This document shows positions 8,366 through 15,937 of a stretch of DNA of 41,159 nt, one piece after another. Each line of letters opens with the position of its first letter. Position 1 is the first letter of the stretch. The DNA lies in NCBI GenBank assembly GCA_041605955.1, contig JBFIXI010000035.1, forward strand, positions 1-41,159. The letters run 5' to 3'. Below the pieces are notes generated by a model. The model saw nothing but the letters and a program-made list of their open reading frames with translations. It did not search any database and was not told where the DNA came from. Source of the DNA: JAHEJX01 sp041605955. GTDB lineage: Bacteria; Actinomycetota; Acidimicrobiia; Spongiisociales; UBA5794. A program made the translations under genes and the position numbers.

Positions 8366-9121
8366 ATGGCGCTAACCGAGAGTCCTTTCAAGGTCATGCA
8401 CCGGGGACAGTGGCCAGGGCCGCTGACATTTCGGCGGGGGTGGGCCCGCGCCGACGCCCGTCCATGGAACGACACGGAGATCACTGCGTCGCTGCGCCTC
8501 GTGCGCGGTGGCGGCGGCTTCCTCAAGGCATGCACCGAACGCCTCCTCGACATGGGGGCTCCATCCGTGTTGTCACCACCCCTGCCGGCGAGCGCGCATC
8601 CGCCCTGGTTGGAAGCCGGATACGAGCATTTCTTGGACCTGGCGCTGATGCGGCTCGAGCTGATTGAACCAACCCGCTCACCGAACCACCTCGTGGTCGA
8701 CGGAGGCGACATAGCAATGGCGATCCTCCTCGACATTGATGCCGCTGCGTTCATTCCGTTTTGGCGTTTCGACGAGCACGGCATGACGGAAGCGCTCGAA
8801 GCCACCGGCAGCTCGGACACGTTGATCATTCGCGACGCAGCCGGCGGCGCCGCCGGGTTTGCGATCGTCGGGTATGGCAGCGCAGTCGCCTATTTGCAGC
8901 GGGTGGCGGTCCACCCCACATGGCAAGGGCAGGGAATGGGTCGCTCCCTGGTGCGAGCCGCGGCGCGCCGGGCTCGCAAGAACGGCGCCAAGATCATGCT
9001 GCTCAACACTCAGTACGACAACGAGCCCGCCATATGTTTGTACGAGGACGAAGGGTTCAGCCTGCTCCCCGAGCCGTTGACCCTATTGCGTTTCGAAAAC
9101 GGGCACCCCGCCGGGAGCTAG
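8366..9121 (+). CDS. GNAT-family N-acetyltransferase
   Basis: A 251-residue protein. The C-terminal half is a GNAT fold with the acetyl-CoA motif VHPTWQGQGMGRSL (the Q/RxxGxG/A pyrophosphate loop) after a beta strand AVAYLQRVAV, and a closing CLYEDEGF motif typical of GNATs. The N-terminal 110 residues are a less conserved domain with no recognised family (contains PWNDTEITASLRL). Acceptor unknown. ATG start at 8366; it reads away from the deacetylase-like gene. In mycobacteria this position upstream of mviN holds other genes, so this pair is lineage-specific context. Confidence 0.85.
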   Translation: MALTESPFKVMHRGQWPGPLTFRRGWARADARPWNDTEITASLRLVRGGGGFLKACTERLLDMGAPSVLSPPLPASAHPPWLEAGYEHFLDLALMRLELIEPTRSPNHLVVDGGDIAMAILLDIDAAAFIPFWRFDEHGMTEALEATGSSDTLIIRDAAGGAAGFAIVGYGSAVAYLQRVAVHPTWQGQGMGRSLVRAAARRARKNGAKIMLLNTQYDNEPAICLYEDEGFSLLPEPLTLLRFENGHPAGS

Positions 9122-9254
9122 CCCCCGGTGTTGGCTAGGGAACCGGCGGGTCGCCGATTTCGTGATACTGACGTGACGCCGAGTACGCGCAGACGAGCAA
9201 TGGGCTAGGGCAGCACCGGCTCTCTCTAACGTTGTTCTCAGCCCGGAGGTTGGT

Positions 9255-10553
9255 TTGGCCCCTCGACTGCCCACCCGCTATCAGACCCAGGTGCGGCTGG
9301 GTCGCGACAACGACGTCGAAGAGTGGCTCGCCATCGACAAGACCCTCGACCGGCCGGTGTTGGTACGAGTCCTGAGCAGCGAGGCCCGCCCGGAGCGGCG
9401 CCGCAGCTTCGTCGAACGCAATCGGCTGGCGGCTGCTGTCCCCCATCAGCACGTTGTCGACGTCTTTGCTGTTGGCGACGAGGAAAGCGCCTTTTCGATC
9501 CTCGAATGGAACGGCGGCGTGTCGATCCGCGATCGTCTCGCCGCCGGCGAGATGTTGCCGGTCGAGGAGTTCCTGCCGAATGCGGCCGGCCTGGCCGACG
9601 GCCTCGCGGCACTTCACGCCGCCGGCGTGATCCATGGCGCCATCGACCCGGCAGCGATCCAGTTCTCAGCGGCTCATCCCGCCAAGCTCGGCTCGTTCGG
9701 ACGTCACGGCCGCTGGACCACACCCCAGGAGGACACCGCCGCCTTGGCCACGGCGCTGCGTGCGTCGTTGACCGGCAGCGAGATCTCAGGGATCCGCGCC
9801 TCTCAGGTCGCCGAAGGCCTCCCCCCGGCCGTGGACACCGCCCTGGACGCAGCCGAGGACGGCCGCCTCGACTCGGCCGGCTTAGCGGCCGCCTTGCGTG
9901 CGATTCCGACGTCCCCGGGGAAGACGGATCAACGCGGATGGTCATGGGGTTGGCTGATACCGGTGTCGGTCCTTGTGGTGGCTGCATTGGCGGTAGCGGC
10001 CGCCGGCTTGGCCCTCGACACCGATCCGGATTCGCCCTTCCTTTTCCCGGCCACTCCCTCGCCAACCACCACTACCGAAGGCCCGGCGGCCGTAACGACG
10101 ACAACCGTGGCGCCGCTCGCCGACGACCAGGTTGTCCTGGCGGCGGTGGCAACCGTTTTCGACCCCTTCGGCGACGAAGCGGAGCATGATCGCGAGCTGC
10201 CTTTCCTGACCGACGGTGACGAATCGACTGCGTGGCGCACCGAGAGCTACTTCGCGCCGCTGCAGCTGCTCAAGCCGGGGGTTGGGCTGGTCTTTGTGGT
10301 CGAGGACACACCGGCGACACTCGACGTCGTTGGAACGGCCGGTACGCAGTACACGATCGGCTGGGCCGGTTCCACGAGCGTCGGGCGCGACGACTTCGAG
10401 GACGTCGTCTCCGGCGAGTTGCGGGAGGGCACGACGCGGATGCAGCTGGTTGAGCGTGCCGGCGGGGTGTGGCTGCTGTGGCTGACGGATCTCCCCGAGC
10501 AGGAGGAGGGCGTCTTCTTCACGGTGATCAGAGAAGTCGTGTTCCGTTCGTGA
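9255..10553 (+). CDS. MviN/MurJ-type pseudokinase with TM span and external discoidin-like domain
   Basis: A 432-residue protein starting at TTG 9255 (GGAGG five bases upstream). Residues 10-215 are a Ser/Thr kinase-like fold with dead catalytic sites: the VAIK lysine is Arg38 (VLVRVL), the HRD loop reads HGAIDP (127-132), and DFG reads SFG (147-149). One membrane span follows (about 233-253), then a Thr-rich linker and an external domain (about 290-430) with DGDESTAW, a galactose-binding/discoidin-like signature. This is the arrangement of the C-terminal half of mycobacterial MviN (MurJ), where the pseudokinase recruits FhaA after phosphorylation. Here the flippase half is missing. The gene lies directly upstream of sigM, as mviN does in mycobacteria. 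A scaffolding or sensing role in peptidoglycan export is inferred. Confidence 0.82.
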   Translation: MAPRLPTRYQTQVRLGRDNDVEEWLAIDKTLDRPVLVRVLSSEARPERRRSFVERNRLAAAVPHQHVVDVFAVGDEESAFSILEWNGGVSIRDRLAAGEMLPVEEFLPNAAGLADGLAALHAAGVIHGAIDPAAIQFSAAHPAKLGSFGRHGRWTTPQEDTAALATALRASLTGSEISGIRASQVAEGLPPAVDTALDAAEDGRLDSAGLAAALRAIPTSPGKTDQRGWSWGWLIPVSVLVVAALAVAAAGLALDTDPDSPFLFPATPSPTTTTEGPAAVTTTTVAPLADDQVVLAAVATVFDPFGDEAEHDRELPFLTDGDESTAWRTESYFAPLQLLKPGVGLVFVVEDTPATLDVVGTAGTQYTIGWAGSTSVGRDDFEDVVSGELREGTTRMQLVERAGGVWLLWLTDLPEQEEGVFFTVIREVVFRS

Positions 10554-10586
10554 CACTGTTACCGCTTCGCGCCAGAATCACGGCGA

Positions 10587-11210
10587 ATGACGCATCGCGC
10601 GGCTGAAGACGTCGATCTCATTGCGAGATACCTGAAGGGAGACAATGCCGCCTTCGATGAGCTGATGCAGGCCCATCAAGACCGGGTATTCGGCATCTGC
10701 CTCCGCATGCTGCGGGACCGAGAGGCCGCACTCGACGTCGCCCAGGAGACCTTCCTCACCGTATTCCGTAAGGCGGACCGGTACAAAGCCGAAGCGGCTT
10801 TCAGCACGTGGCTCTATCGCGTCGCCATGAACGCCTGCTACGACTACCTGCGTCGTACCAAGCGCCGTCAGGCCGACCCGTTCCCAGAGGGCTTGGATCC
10901 GTCCGATCCACGGGCCGCGGACCCTCTCGAATCGGCTGAGATCCGCCCCGACATAGAGGCCGCCCTCCATCGGATACCGGAGGAGTTTCGCAGCGCGGTG
11001 GTCCTGGTCGATCTACAGGGACTGTCCATCGATCAGACCGCCGACATCCTCGGAGTGCCGTCGGGCACGGTCAAGTCGCGCGTGTTTCGCGGCCGCCGCC
11101 AATTGGCGGAGCTTCTCGGGAACCATTCACCAGCCTCGCGACATCAGAGTGGTAGAGAGCGGCCAGGGAACAGCCAACCTCCGGCCGTCGACCACCCGGA
11201 CTCGGGATAA
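10587..11210 (+). CDS. sigM: ECF RNA polymerase sigma factor, SigM-like
   Basis: A 207-residue sigma-70 family ECF protein. Region 2 (about 12-90) includes FDELMQAHQDRVFGICLRML, the DVAQETFLTVFRKADRY core-binding helix and FSTWLYRVAMNACYDYLRR. Region 4 (about 125-175) has IPEEFRSAVVLVDLQGLS and the helix-turn-helix ADILGVPSGTVKSRVFRGRR. Position between the MviN-like gene and trxB matches Rv3911 sigM. It is followed five bases later by the anti-sigma gene, so the two are almost certainly cotranscribed. The C-terminal 30 residues are a Ser/Pro-rich tail with no family. SigM in mycobacteria controls surface and secretion genes; the local targets here are not known. Confidence 0.92.
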   Translation: MTHRAAEDVDLIARYLKGDNAAFDELMQAHQDRVFGICLRMLRDREAALDVAQETFLTVFRKADRYKAEAAFSTWLYRVAMNACYDYLRRTKRRQADPFPEGLDPSDPRAADPLESAEIRPDIEAALHRIPEEFRSAVVLVDLQGLSIDQTADILGVPSGTVKSRVFRGRRQLAELLGNHSPASRHQSGRERPGNSQPPAVDHPDSG

Positions 11211-11215
11211 TCGAG

Positions 11216-12082
11216 ATGCACCACCACGACCAAGATCTCATCATGGAGCTCGCCGAGGGCGCCCTGTCGCCACAGGCTGCGACCGCGGCCCAGGCGCAGA
11301 TCGATGCGTGCACCGAGTGCTCCCGTGAGCTCGAGCTGCAGTTGATGGCCCTCGGGGCACTCCGCGCCATGCCGTCGGCAACGCTCACCGAGCTCGAGTC
11401 GGTGCGCCTGCGTCGGGCTCTCCGCCAAGAGCTGGGACTGGCCAGAGAAGTCCGTCTCGAGCCGTCGCGGTCGCGCCGCCGGATGCCCGTAGCTGCCTTG
11501 GCCACTGCAGCCGCCGTGCTGGTTGCGGTGGTCGTTATCGGCCCCGGACTGAACCTCGTTGGCGGGGGCAGCAGTGACGACGCCTTCGACGTAGCTGCCA
11601 CGGCGGCTCCAACCGAATCTCCGGCCGAGAGCTTGATCGCAACGGATCAAGCCGAGCAGGCACGCGGCGAAGAGAACCAGGGGGCATCCCAGCTGAGCGC
11701 AGTTACGACGACGGTCGCCGGGACCCCACCGGCGGTGGCGGTGGCGGAACCTGATCTGTACGCCTTCTACGAGCAGCGCCCGGACCTCTTGTTGCTGCGC
11801 GACCGGGTCGCCGGTACCGGCTACGACGAGGACCAGTCACGCTCGCTGGCGCTGCGCGATGCCGCCGGCTCCTTCTTCGAGGACCGCCCGGACGATGCGC
11901 AGGCGTGTATTGGCTTGACCATCGCTTCCGAGGACAACTTCGTCGACGGTTTTCAGATCGCCCGCGGCGAAGTGGGCGGCCGCGACGTGCTCTACATCGT
12001 CTATCTGGCCGAAGACCTCGAGGAGTCGGCGCTGATTGTGCATGCCGCCGACAACTGTGACGAGCTCGGCCGAGCTCCGTAG
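11216..12082 (+). CDS. Membrane-anchored anti-sigma factor for SigM (RsmA-like), degenerate zinc-finger
   Basis: A 288-residue single-pass protein. The cytoplasmic N-terminus resembles an anti-sigma zinc-binding (ZAS) domain, with Cys32-x2-Cys35 (ACTECS), but the usual His four residues before the first Cys is Gln28; three His at residues 2-4 may or may not substitute. A membrane span lies at about 91-115. The external part has a Ser/Thr/Ala linker, then a compact domain (about 180-288) with exactly two cysteines, Cys231 and Cys281, that could form a disulfide. Position between sigM and trxB matches Rv3912. It probably holds SigM at the membrane; the signal is unknown. Nearby trxB/trxA make redox control worth considering (inference). 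Confidence 0.82.
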   Translation: MHHHDQDLIMELAEGALSPQAATAAQAQIDACTECSRELELQLMALGALRAMPSATLTELESVRLRRALRQELGLAREVRLEPSRSRRRMPVAALATAAAVLVAVVVIGPGLNLVGGGSSDDAFDVAATAAPTESPAESLIATDQAEQARGEENQGASQLSAVTTTVAGTPPAVAVAEPDLYAFYEQRPDLLLLRDRVAGTGYDEDQSRSLALRDAAGSFFEDRPDDAQACIGLTIASEDNFVDGFQIARGEVGGRDVLYIVYLAEDLEESALIVHAADNCDELGRAP

Positions 12083-12101
12083 CGGCCTCTACCCGAGGCC
12101 G
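12083..12101 (+). terminator. Hairpin directly after the anti-sigma stop codon
   Basis: CGGCCTC (12083-12089), a 5-base loop and GAGGCCG (12095-12101) form a perfect 7-bp GC-rich stem beginning at the base after the stop codon. No T-run follows, so it is more likely an attenuating or 3'-end-stabilising hairpin than a full intrinsic terminator. It would separate the sigM operon from the downstream membrane protein and trxB. Confidence 0.4.
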
Positions 12102-12162
12102 GCGAGGCTCCGTCGATCGTGGTTCTGCGGCCGGGCCGATTCACCTGACTAATCTCCCGCCC

Positions 12163-12471
12163 GTGGACGACTTCCCCGCCAAAATCGCGGACCTCCTCGA
12201 ATCGGTGGCGACCCGACTCCGGCAGCTCACCGTCGAGCGCGTCGCGGGTTGGGCGAGATGGACCGCGATCGGCTTCGTTCTGGCCATCCTCGGCCTCGTG
12301 ATGATGATCTTCCTCATCGTGGCGATATTCCGCTTGGTCGCGGAGCTGGTCACCGCAGAAGGCGCCTACCTCATATTCGGTGGGCTGTTCGTCGCTATCG
12401 GAATTTTCCTCTGGACTCAGCGGTTGCCGAAACCCGACAGCAATGAGCTCGCCGAGCAACGGGAGAGATAG
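12163..12471 (+). CDS. Small two-span membrane protein, holin-superfamily-like
   Basis: A 102-residue protein from GTG 12163. A cytoplasmic amphipathic start (about 1-35) is followed by two hydrophobic spans (about 36-60 and 67-85) and a short polar tail. It resembles the short two-span proteins of actinobacteria annotated as phage-holin superfamily III, but the match is by topology only. It ends three bases before the trxB ATG, so it is probably translated with trxB. No corresponding gene sits at this place in mycobacteria. Function unknown. Confidence 0.7.
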   Translation: MDDFPAKIADLLESVATRLRQLTVERVAGWARWTAIGFVLAILGLVMMIFLIVAIFRLVAELVTAEGAYLIFGGLFVAIGIFLWTQRLPKPDSNELAEQRER

Positions 12472-12474
12472 CTC

Positions 12475-13395
12475 ATGACGGAGAAGGTGATCATCATCGG
12501 TTCGGGTCCGGCCGGTTTGACCGCGGCGATATACGCGTCTCGGGCCGACCTGAACCCACTGATGATCGAAGGCTTCAACCGCGGCGGGCAGCTCATGATC
12601 ACCACCGACGTCGAGAACTATCCGGGCTTCCCCGACGGCATCATGGGCCCCGATCTGATGGAGCAGTTCCGCAAGCAGGCCGAGCGCTTCGGGACTCGCT
12701 TGATCACCGCCGACGTCACTGCGGTGGACTTTGCGCAACGCCCTTTCAAGGTATGGGTTGGGCAGGACGAGTACGAAGCCGGGTCGGTGATTATCTCCAC
12801 GGGGGCGTCGGCTCGCTGGCTCGGCATCCCCGGAGAAGAGAAACTTCGCGGCTACGGCGTGTCAGCGTGCGCCACGTGCGATGGATTCTTCTTCCGCGAC
12901 AAAGAAATCGCGGTCGTCGGCGGCGGCGATAGCGCTATGGAGGAAGCCCTCTTCCTCACCAAGTTCGCCTCGAAGGTCACGATCATTCATCGCCGTGACG
13001 AGTTCCGTGCCTCGAAGATCATGGCACAGCGCGCCCTCGATCACGGCAAGATCGAGGTCATGTGGGATACCGTCGTCGAGGAGGTTCTCGGTGATCAGTC
13101 GGTGAGCGGCCTCAAGATCCGCAACAAGAATACCGAGGACGTGGAAGACATTCCCGTGGACGGGCTCTTCGTGGCCATTGGCCACGATCCCAACACGGGA
13201 ATCTTCCAGGGTCAGGTCGAACTCGATGACGAGGGTTACATCATCGCCGACGGCACGAGGACGTCCGTGGAGGGCGTCTTCGCCGGCGGCGACGTGGTCG
13301 ACAAGGTCTACCGGCAAGCCGTGACAGCCGCCGGTATGGGCTGCGCCGCCGCGCTTGATGCAGAACGCTGGCTCGAGGAGCAGGAAGCGACCTGA
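12475..13395 (+). CDS. trxB: Thioredoxin-disulfide reductase
   Basis: A 306-residue flavoprotein that passes electrons from NADPH through FAD to thioredoxin. It shows the FAD-binding GSGPAGLTAAIYASRA (residues 9-24), the redox-active CATC (about 132-135), the NADPH-binding GGGDSAMEEALFLTKFA, the HRRDEFRAS phosphate-binding stretch and the C-terminal VFAGGDVVDKVYRQAVTAAGMG. Length is normal. The ATG at 12475 lies three bases after the preceding stop. Immediately followed by trxA, as in mycobacterial trxB2-trxC, forming the complete cytosolic thioredoxin system. Confidence 0.97.
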   Translation: MTEKVIIIGSGPAGLTAAIYASRADLNPLMIEGFNRGGQLMITTDVENYPGFPDGIMGPDLMEQFRKQAERFGTRLITADVTAVDFAQRPFKVWVGQDEYEAGSVIISTGASARWLGIPGEEKLRGYGVSACATCDGFFFRDKEIAVVGGGDSAMEEALFLTKFASKVTIIHRRDEFRASKIMAQRALDHGKIEVMWDTVVEEVLGDQSVSGLKIRNKNTEDVEDIPVDGLFVAIGHDPNTGIFQGQVELDDEGYIIADGTRTSVEGVFAGGDVVDKVYRQAVTAAGMGCAAALDAERWLEEQEAT

Positions 13396-13406
13396 GCCGG
13401 GGGGCG

Positions 13407-13424
13407 CCCGGGAATAGGCCCGGG
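13407..13424 (+). terminator. Short GC palindrome in the trxB-trxA gap
   Basis: CCCGGG (13407-13412) and CCCGGG (13419-13424) can pair across a 6-base loop, 12 bases after the trxB stop; a mixed T-containing stretch (TTCAGATTGTT) follows. It may act as a partial terminator or processing site that lets trxA be expressed separately. Weak. Confidence 0.25.
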
Positions 13425-13459
13425 TTCAGATTGTTGACACCGCAGAATAAGGAGCCGTC

Positions 13460-13783
13460 ATGGGCAACAACACAGTCGAAGCTACGGATCAGAACTTCAG
13501 CGAGATCGTGGGCAGCGAGACGCCCACACTCGTGGACTTCTGGGCGGAGTGGTGCGGCCCCTGCAAGATGATGAACGAGCCGCTGGAGCAGATTGCCACC
13601 GAGAACTCGGGAAAGCTCACGGTGGCCAAGCTCAATGTCGACGACAACCAGTCGACCGCCATGAACTACGAGGTCATGAGCATCCCGACGCTGATCATCT
13701 TCCAAGAAGGCGTCGAGAAGAAGCGTCTAGTGGGAGCGCGTTCCAAGGCCCAGCTGGAATCTGAGCTAGCCGAGTTCGTCTAG
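13460..13783 (+). CDS. trxA: Thioredoxin
   Basis: A 107-residue classical thioredoxin, the general cytosolic dithiol reductant. It has the active site WAEWCGPCKMM (around residues 27-37), the cis-Pro loop SIPTLIIF and normal length, with no signal peptide. AAGGAG lies six bases before the ATG, a strong ribosome binding site. It follows trxB by 64 bases. Its stop codon lies just before a 15-bp tandem repeat array whose units resemble the last codons of the gene. Confidence 0.97.
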   Translation: MGNNTVEATDQNFSEIVGSETPTLVDFWAEWCGPCKMMNEPLEQIATENSGKLTVAKLNVDDNQSTAMNYEVMSIPTLIIFQEGVEKKRLVGARSKAQLESELAEFV

Positions 13784-13795
13784 CGCACCCGTTCT

Positions 13796-13900
13796 ATTCT
13801 CAGCGCCACGGTTCTCAGCGCCACGGTTCTCAGCGCACTTGTTCTCAGCGCACTGGTTCTGGGCGCACTGGTTCTGGGCGCACTTGTTCTGGGCACACTG
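13796..13900. repeat. Tandem minisatellite, seven 15-bp units, after trxA
   Basis: Seven head-to-tail 15-bp units, first ATTCTCAGCGCCACG and then GTTCTCAGCGCCACG, GTTCTCAGCGCACTT, GTTCTCAGCGCACTG, GTTCTGGGCGCACTG, GTTCTGGGCGCACTT and GTTCTGGGCACACTG. Divergence is graded along the array (CAGCGC units left, GGGCGC units right), which fits stepwise duplication. The end of trxA (GTTCGTCTAGCGCAC) looks like a diverged unit, so the array may have grown from the gene's 3' end. The unit length is a multiple of three. The remaining gap, to 14021, holds no recognised gene. Confidence 0.9.
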
Positions 13901-14021
13901 GGGCCAAGCCGAAGCTCCCTCGGGTCCCTAGGCATCCAGTAGCCGTGGAGCTGCCAATATCTGGGCCGTCTTTGGCTGCCCGCGATGCGCCCGAACTCTC
14001 CAGTTGTGCGACCATAATCGC

Positions 14022-14999
14022 ATGCGGCTCTATCGCCTTGGTGATGAGGGTGCGCCGGTCAGGGACATCCAGGACCGGCTGGCTGCGCTTGGTTTCGGGT
14101 CGAGTCGGGACCGCCCGGGAACGTTCGGGCCGGGAACACAGTCGGCGGTGCGCACCTTCCAGGCGGCCCGGGGACTTGGAGTGGATGGGATCGTCGGCCC
14201 GGACACGTGGCGAACGATGGTCGCCGCCGGCTACGCGCTGGGCGACCGCTTGCTCTACCACCGCGTGCCGATGATGCGCGGCGATGACGTCGCCGAGCTG
14301 CAGCGGCGGCTGAACTCGCTCGGGTTCGAGTGCGGCAAGGTAGACGGCATCTTCGGGCCCGACACGCTGCACGCTCTGCTGGACTTCCAATCCAACCGCC
14401 GCATGCCCGAAGACGGTATTGCCGGCCGCGAGGTGGCAGCGGAGCTAGATCTCATGGCACGAGCCACCCAGAAGCAAGGCAGGGAGGTGGTCCGCGAACG
14501 CCAGTGGATCAAGCAACTCCCCCACTACGTTGCCGGACAGCGCGTTTACGTCGACGCCTTCTGTCGCAACCCCGACGAACGAGACGCGGCGTGGGAAGCT
14601 GGGTTGACTTTTGGCAATATTATCCAGGACCTCGGAGCGCATGTGGGCATGTCGCGCAGCGCCGACACCGAGCCGCCGGAGCGGGTGCGGGCGTTGCGGG
14701 CCAATCGCTTCGGAGCAGACCTGGTAGTCGCCTTCGCGGCCCCCGACCAGAACGGAGACGGCCAACCCGCCATCTACTACTTCGCTTCGAGCCATTCGAG
14801 CTCGCATGCCGGCGAGTTGATGGCGAAGGCGGTCGGCACGGAGCTGGATCTGCCCCACGCGGGTCGGGCCACGCCAATCCTGAAGAACACCCGCTCCCCG
14901 GCGATCGTCGTGGCCGCCGCCAACCTCGGGGCTCGGGTCGGGGGCCAGACCGCCCAGGGAATCATCAATCTCTTCGCCGAATCCGGCGATGCGAAATGA
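14022..14999 (+). CDS. cwlM: CwlM-like peptidoglycan regulator: two PG-binding domains plus inactive amidase-like domain
   Basis: A 325-residue protein from ATG 14022; a TTG at 14004 would add six residues and neither start has a good Shine-Dalgarno. Two tandem PG_binding_1 domains (about 1-70 with FGPGTQSAVRTFQAARGL, DGIVGPDTW; and 80-145 with DGIFGPDTLHALLDFQ) precede an amidase_3-like domain (about 165-320). The zinc ligands expected of an active N-acetylmuramoyl-L-alanine amidase are not seen: the DPGHGG position reads VDAFCRN, the middle His site reads VVAFAAPD, and the final Glu motif reads VVAAANLG. Mycobacterial CwlM (Rv3915), at the same place after trxC, is also non-catalytic in its main job: it activates MurA and binds MurJ. 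An analogous regulatory role is inferred. A DQNGDG loop is inserted where the family has none. Confidence 0.85.
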   Translation: MRLYRLGDEGAPVRDIQDRLAALGFGSSRDRPGTFGPGTQSAVRTFQAARGLGVDGIVGPDTWRTMVAAGYALGDRLLYHRVPMMRGDDVAELQRRLNSLGFECGKVDGIFGPDTLHALLDFQSNRRMPEDGIAGREVAAELDLMARATQKQGREVVRERQWIKQLPHYVAGQRVYVDAFCRNPDERDAAWEAGLTFGNIIQDLGAHVGMSRSADTEPPERVRALRANRFGADLVVAFAAPDQNGDGQPAIYYFASSHSSSHAGELMAKAVGTELDLPHAGRATPILKNTRSPAIVVAAANLGARVGGQTAQGIINLFAESGDAK

Positions 15000-15007
15000 C
15001 ATCAACC

Positions 15008-15078
15008 CGGACTGGGCGATCAAACGGACTGGGCGATCAAACGGACTGGGCGATCAACCGGACTGGGCGATCAACCGG
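15008..15078. repeat. Tandem minisatellite, four 17-bp units, filling the cwlM-parB gap
   Basis: Units CGGACTGGGCGATCAAA (15008-15024), the same (15025-15041), CGGACTGGGCGATCAAC (15042-15058) and the same (15059-15075), then a partial CGG. The only differences are the last base, so the array is recent or homogenised. It fills the convergent gap, from eight bases after the cwlM stop to two bases before the parB stop codon. No hairpin terminator is visible in this gap. Confidence 0.93.
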
Positions 15079-15079
15079 T

Positions 15080-15937
15080 TCAGCTGAACAACAGCTTGTA
15101 GATCCGCTCCAGATCGTCCAAGTCACCGAACTTGACCACGACCTTGCCGCCCTTACCGCTGTAGGCGATGTTGACTGTGGCGTCGAGGTGCTCGGCCAAC
15201 CTCTCCTCCAGCTCGATGATGGCCGCCGGCCTCGGGGTGCGGGGACGTCCCTTGCGGGGAGCGACGGCGGGAGTCGCATTGAGCCGTGTCCGCACCGCCT
15301 CCTCGACTTGGCGCACACTCCACCCCTCTGTCACTGCCCGTTCGGCCACGGTGACGGCATACGCGGAGTCCTCCAGACCCAACAAGGCGCGAGCGTGACC
15401 CATCGACAGCTTCCCGTCGTTGAGCAAACCCTGAATCTCCGCCGGCAATTGCAGCAGTCGGATCGTGTTGCTGATGGCGCTCTTGCTCTTACCGACGGCC
15501 TTGCCGATCGCCTCGTGCGTCATGGAATATTCTGCCATGAGCTGATCATACGCCGCTGCCTGCTCCAGCGGCGCCAGACCATCCCGTTGCACATTCTCGA
15601 TCAGGGCTTCCGTCAGATTCGACTCGGCGTCTTCGACTTCCCTGATGATTGCGGGGATTTCCGTCAGGCCGGCGAGGCGGGCTGCCCGGCACCGCCGCTC
15701 CCCCGCCACCAGCACGTACTGATCTCCGTCGGGGCGGACCACGATCGGTTGTAACACGCCCACGTTGCGGATCGAAGCGGCCAACCCCTCCAGTTCCGCT
15801 TCGTCGAAGTGCACCCGGGGCTGCTGAGGATTGGGAATCACGCCCTCGAGCTGAATCACTGCGTACCCCAGCGCGGGGTGCTCAACGGGAATCAGTGCCT
15901 CCAGGCCCCTGCCGAGCCCACTCTTACGTCCGGCCAT
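15080..15937 (-). CDS. parB: Chromosome partitioning protein ParB
   Basis: A 285-residue parS-binding CTP-switch clamp. It has the actinobacterial N-terminus AGRKSGLGRGLEALIP, the ParB/sulfiredoxin domain with GERRCRAARLAGL (Box II arginines for CTP), the helix-turn-helix (EAIGKAVGKSKSAISNTIRLL), a basic linker, and a C-terminal dimerisation domain. The ATG at 15937 was chosen over the longer frame because AGGAGG lies four bases upstream and MAGRKSGLGRGL is the normal beginning. It overlaps the parA 3' end by 14 bases, so the two are translationally coupled. Confidence 0.95.
   Translation of the reverse strand: MAGRKSGLGRGLEALIPVEHPALGYAVIQLEGVIPNPQQPRVHFDEAELEGLAASIRNVGVLQPIVVRPDGDQYVLVAGERRCRAARLAGLTEIPAIIREVEDAESNLTEALIENVQRDGLAPLEQAAAYDQLMAEYSMTHEAIGKAVGKSKSAISNTIRLLQLPAEIQGLLNDGKLSMGHARALLGLEDSAYAVTVAERAVTEGWSVRQVEEAVRTRLNATPAVAPRKGRPRTPRPAAIIELEERLAEHLDATVNIAYSGKGGKVVVKFGDLDDLERIYKLLFS

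Noticed and set aside
9255..10553. Active Ser/Thr protein kinase
   Set aside because: The ATP-binding Lys, catalytic Asp and DFG Asp are all replaced.
13796..15078. Tandem arrays considered as CRISPR
   Set aside because: Units are 15-17 bp and directly adjacent with no unique spacers, and no cas gene is in the window.
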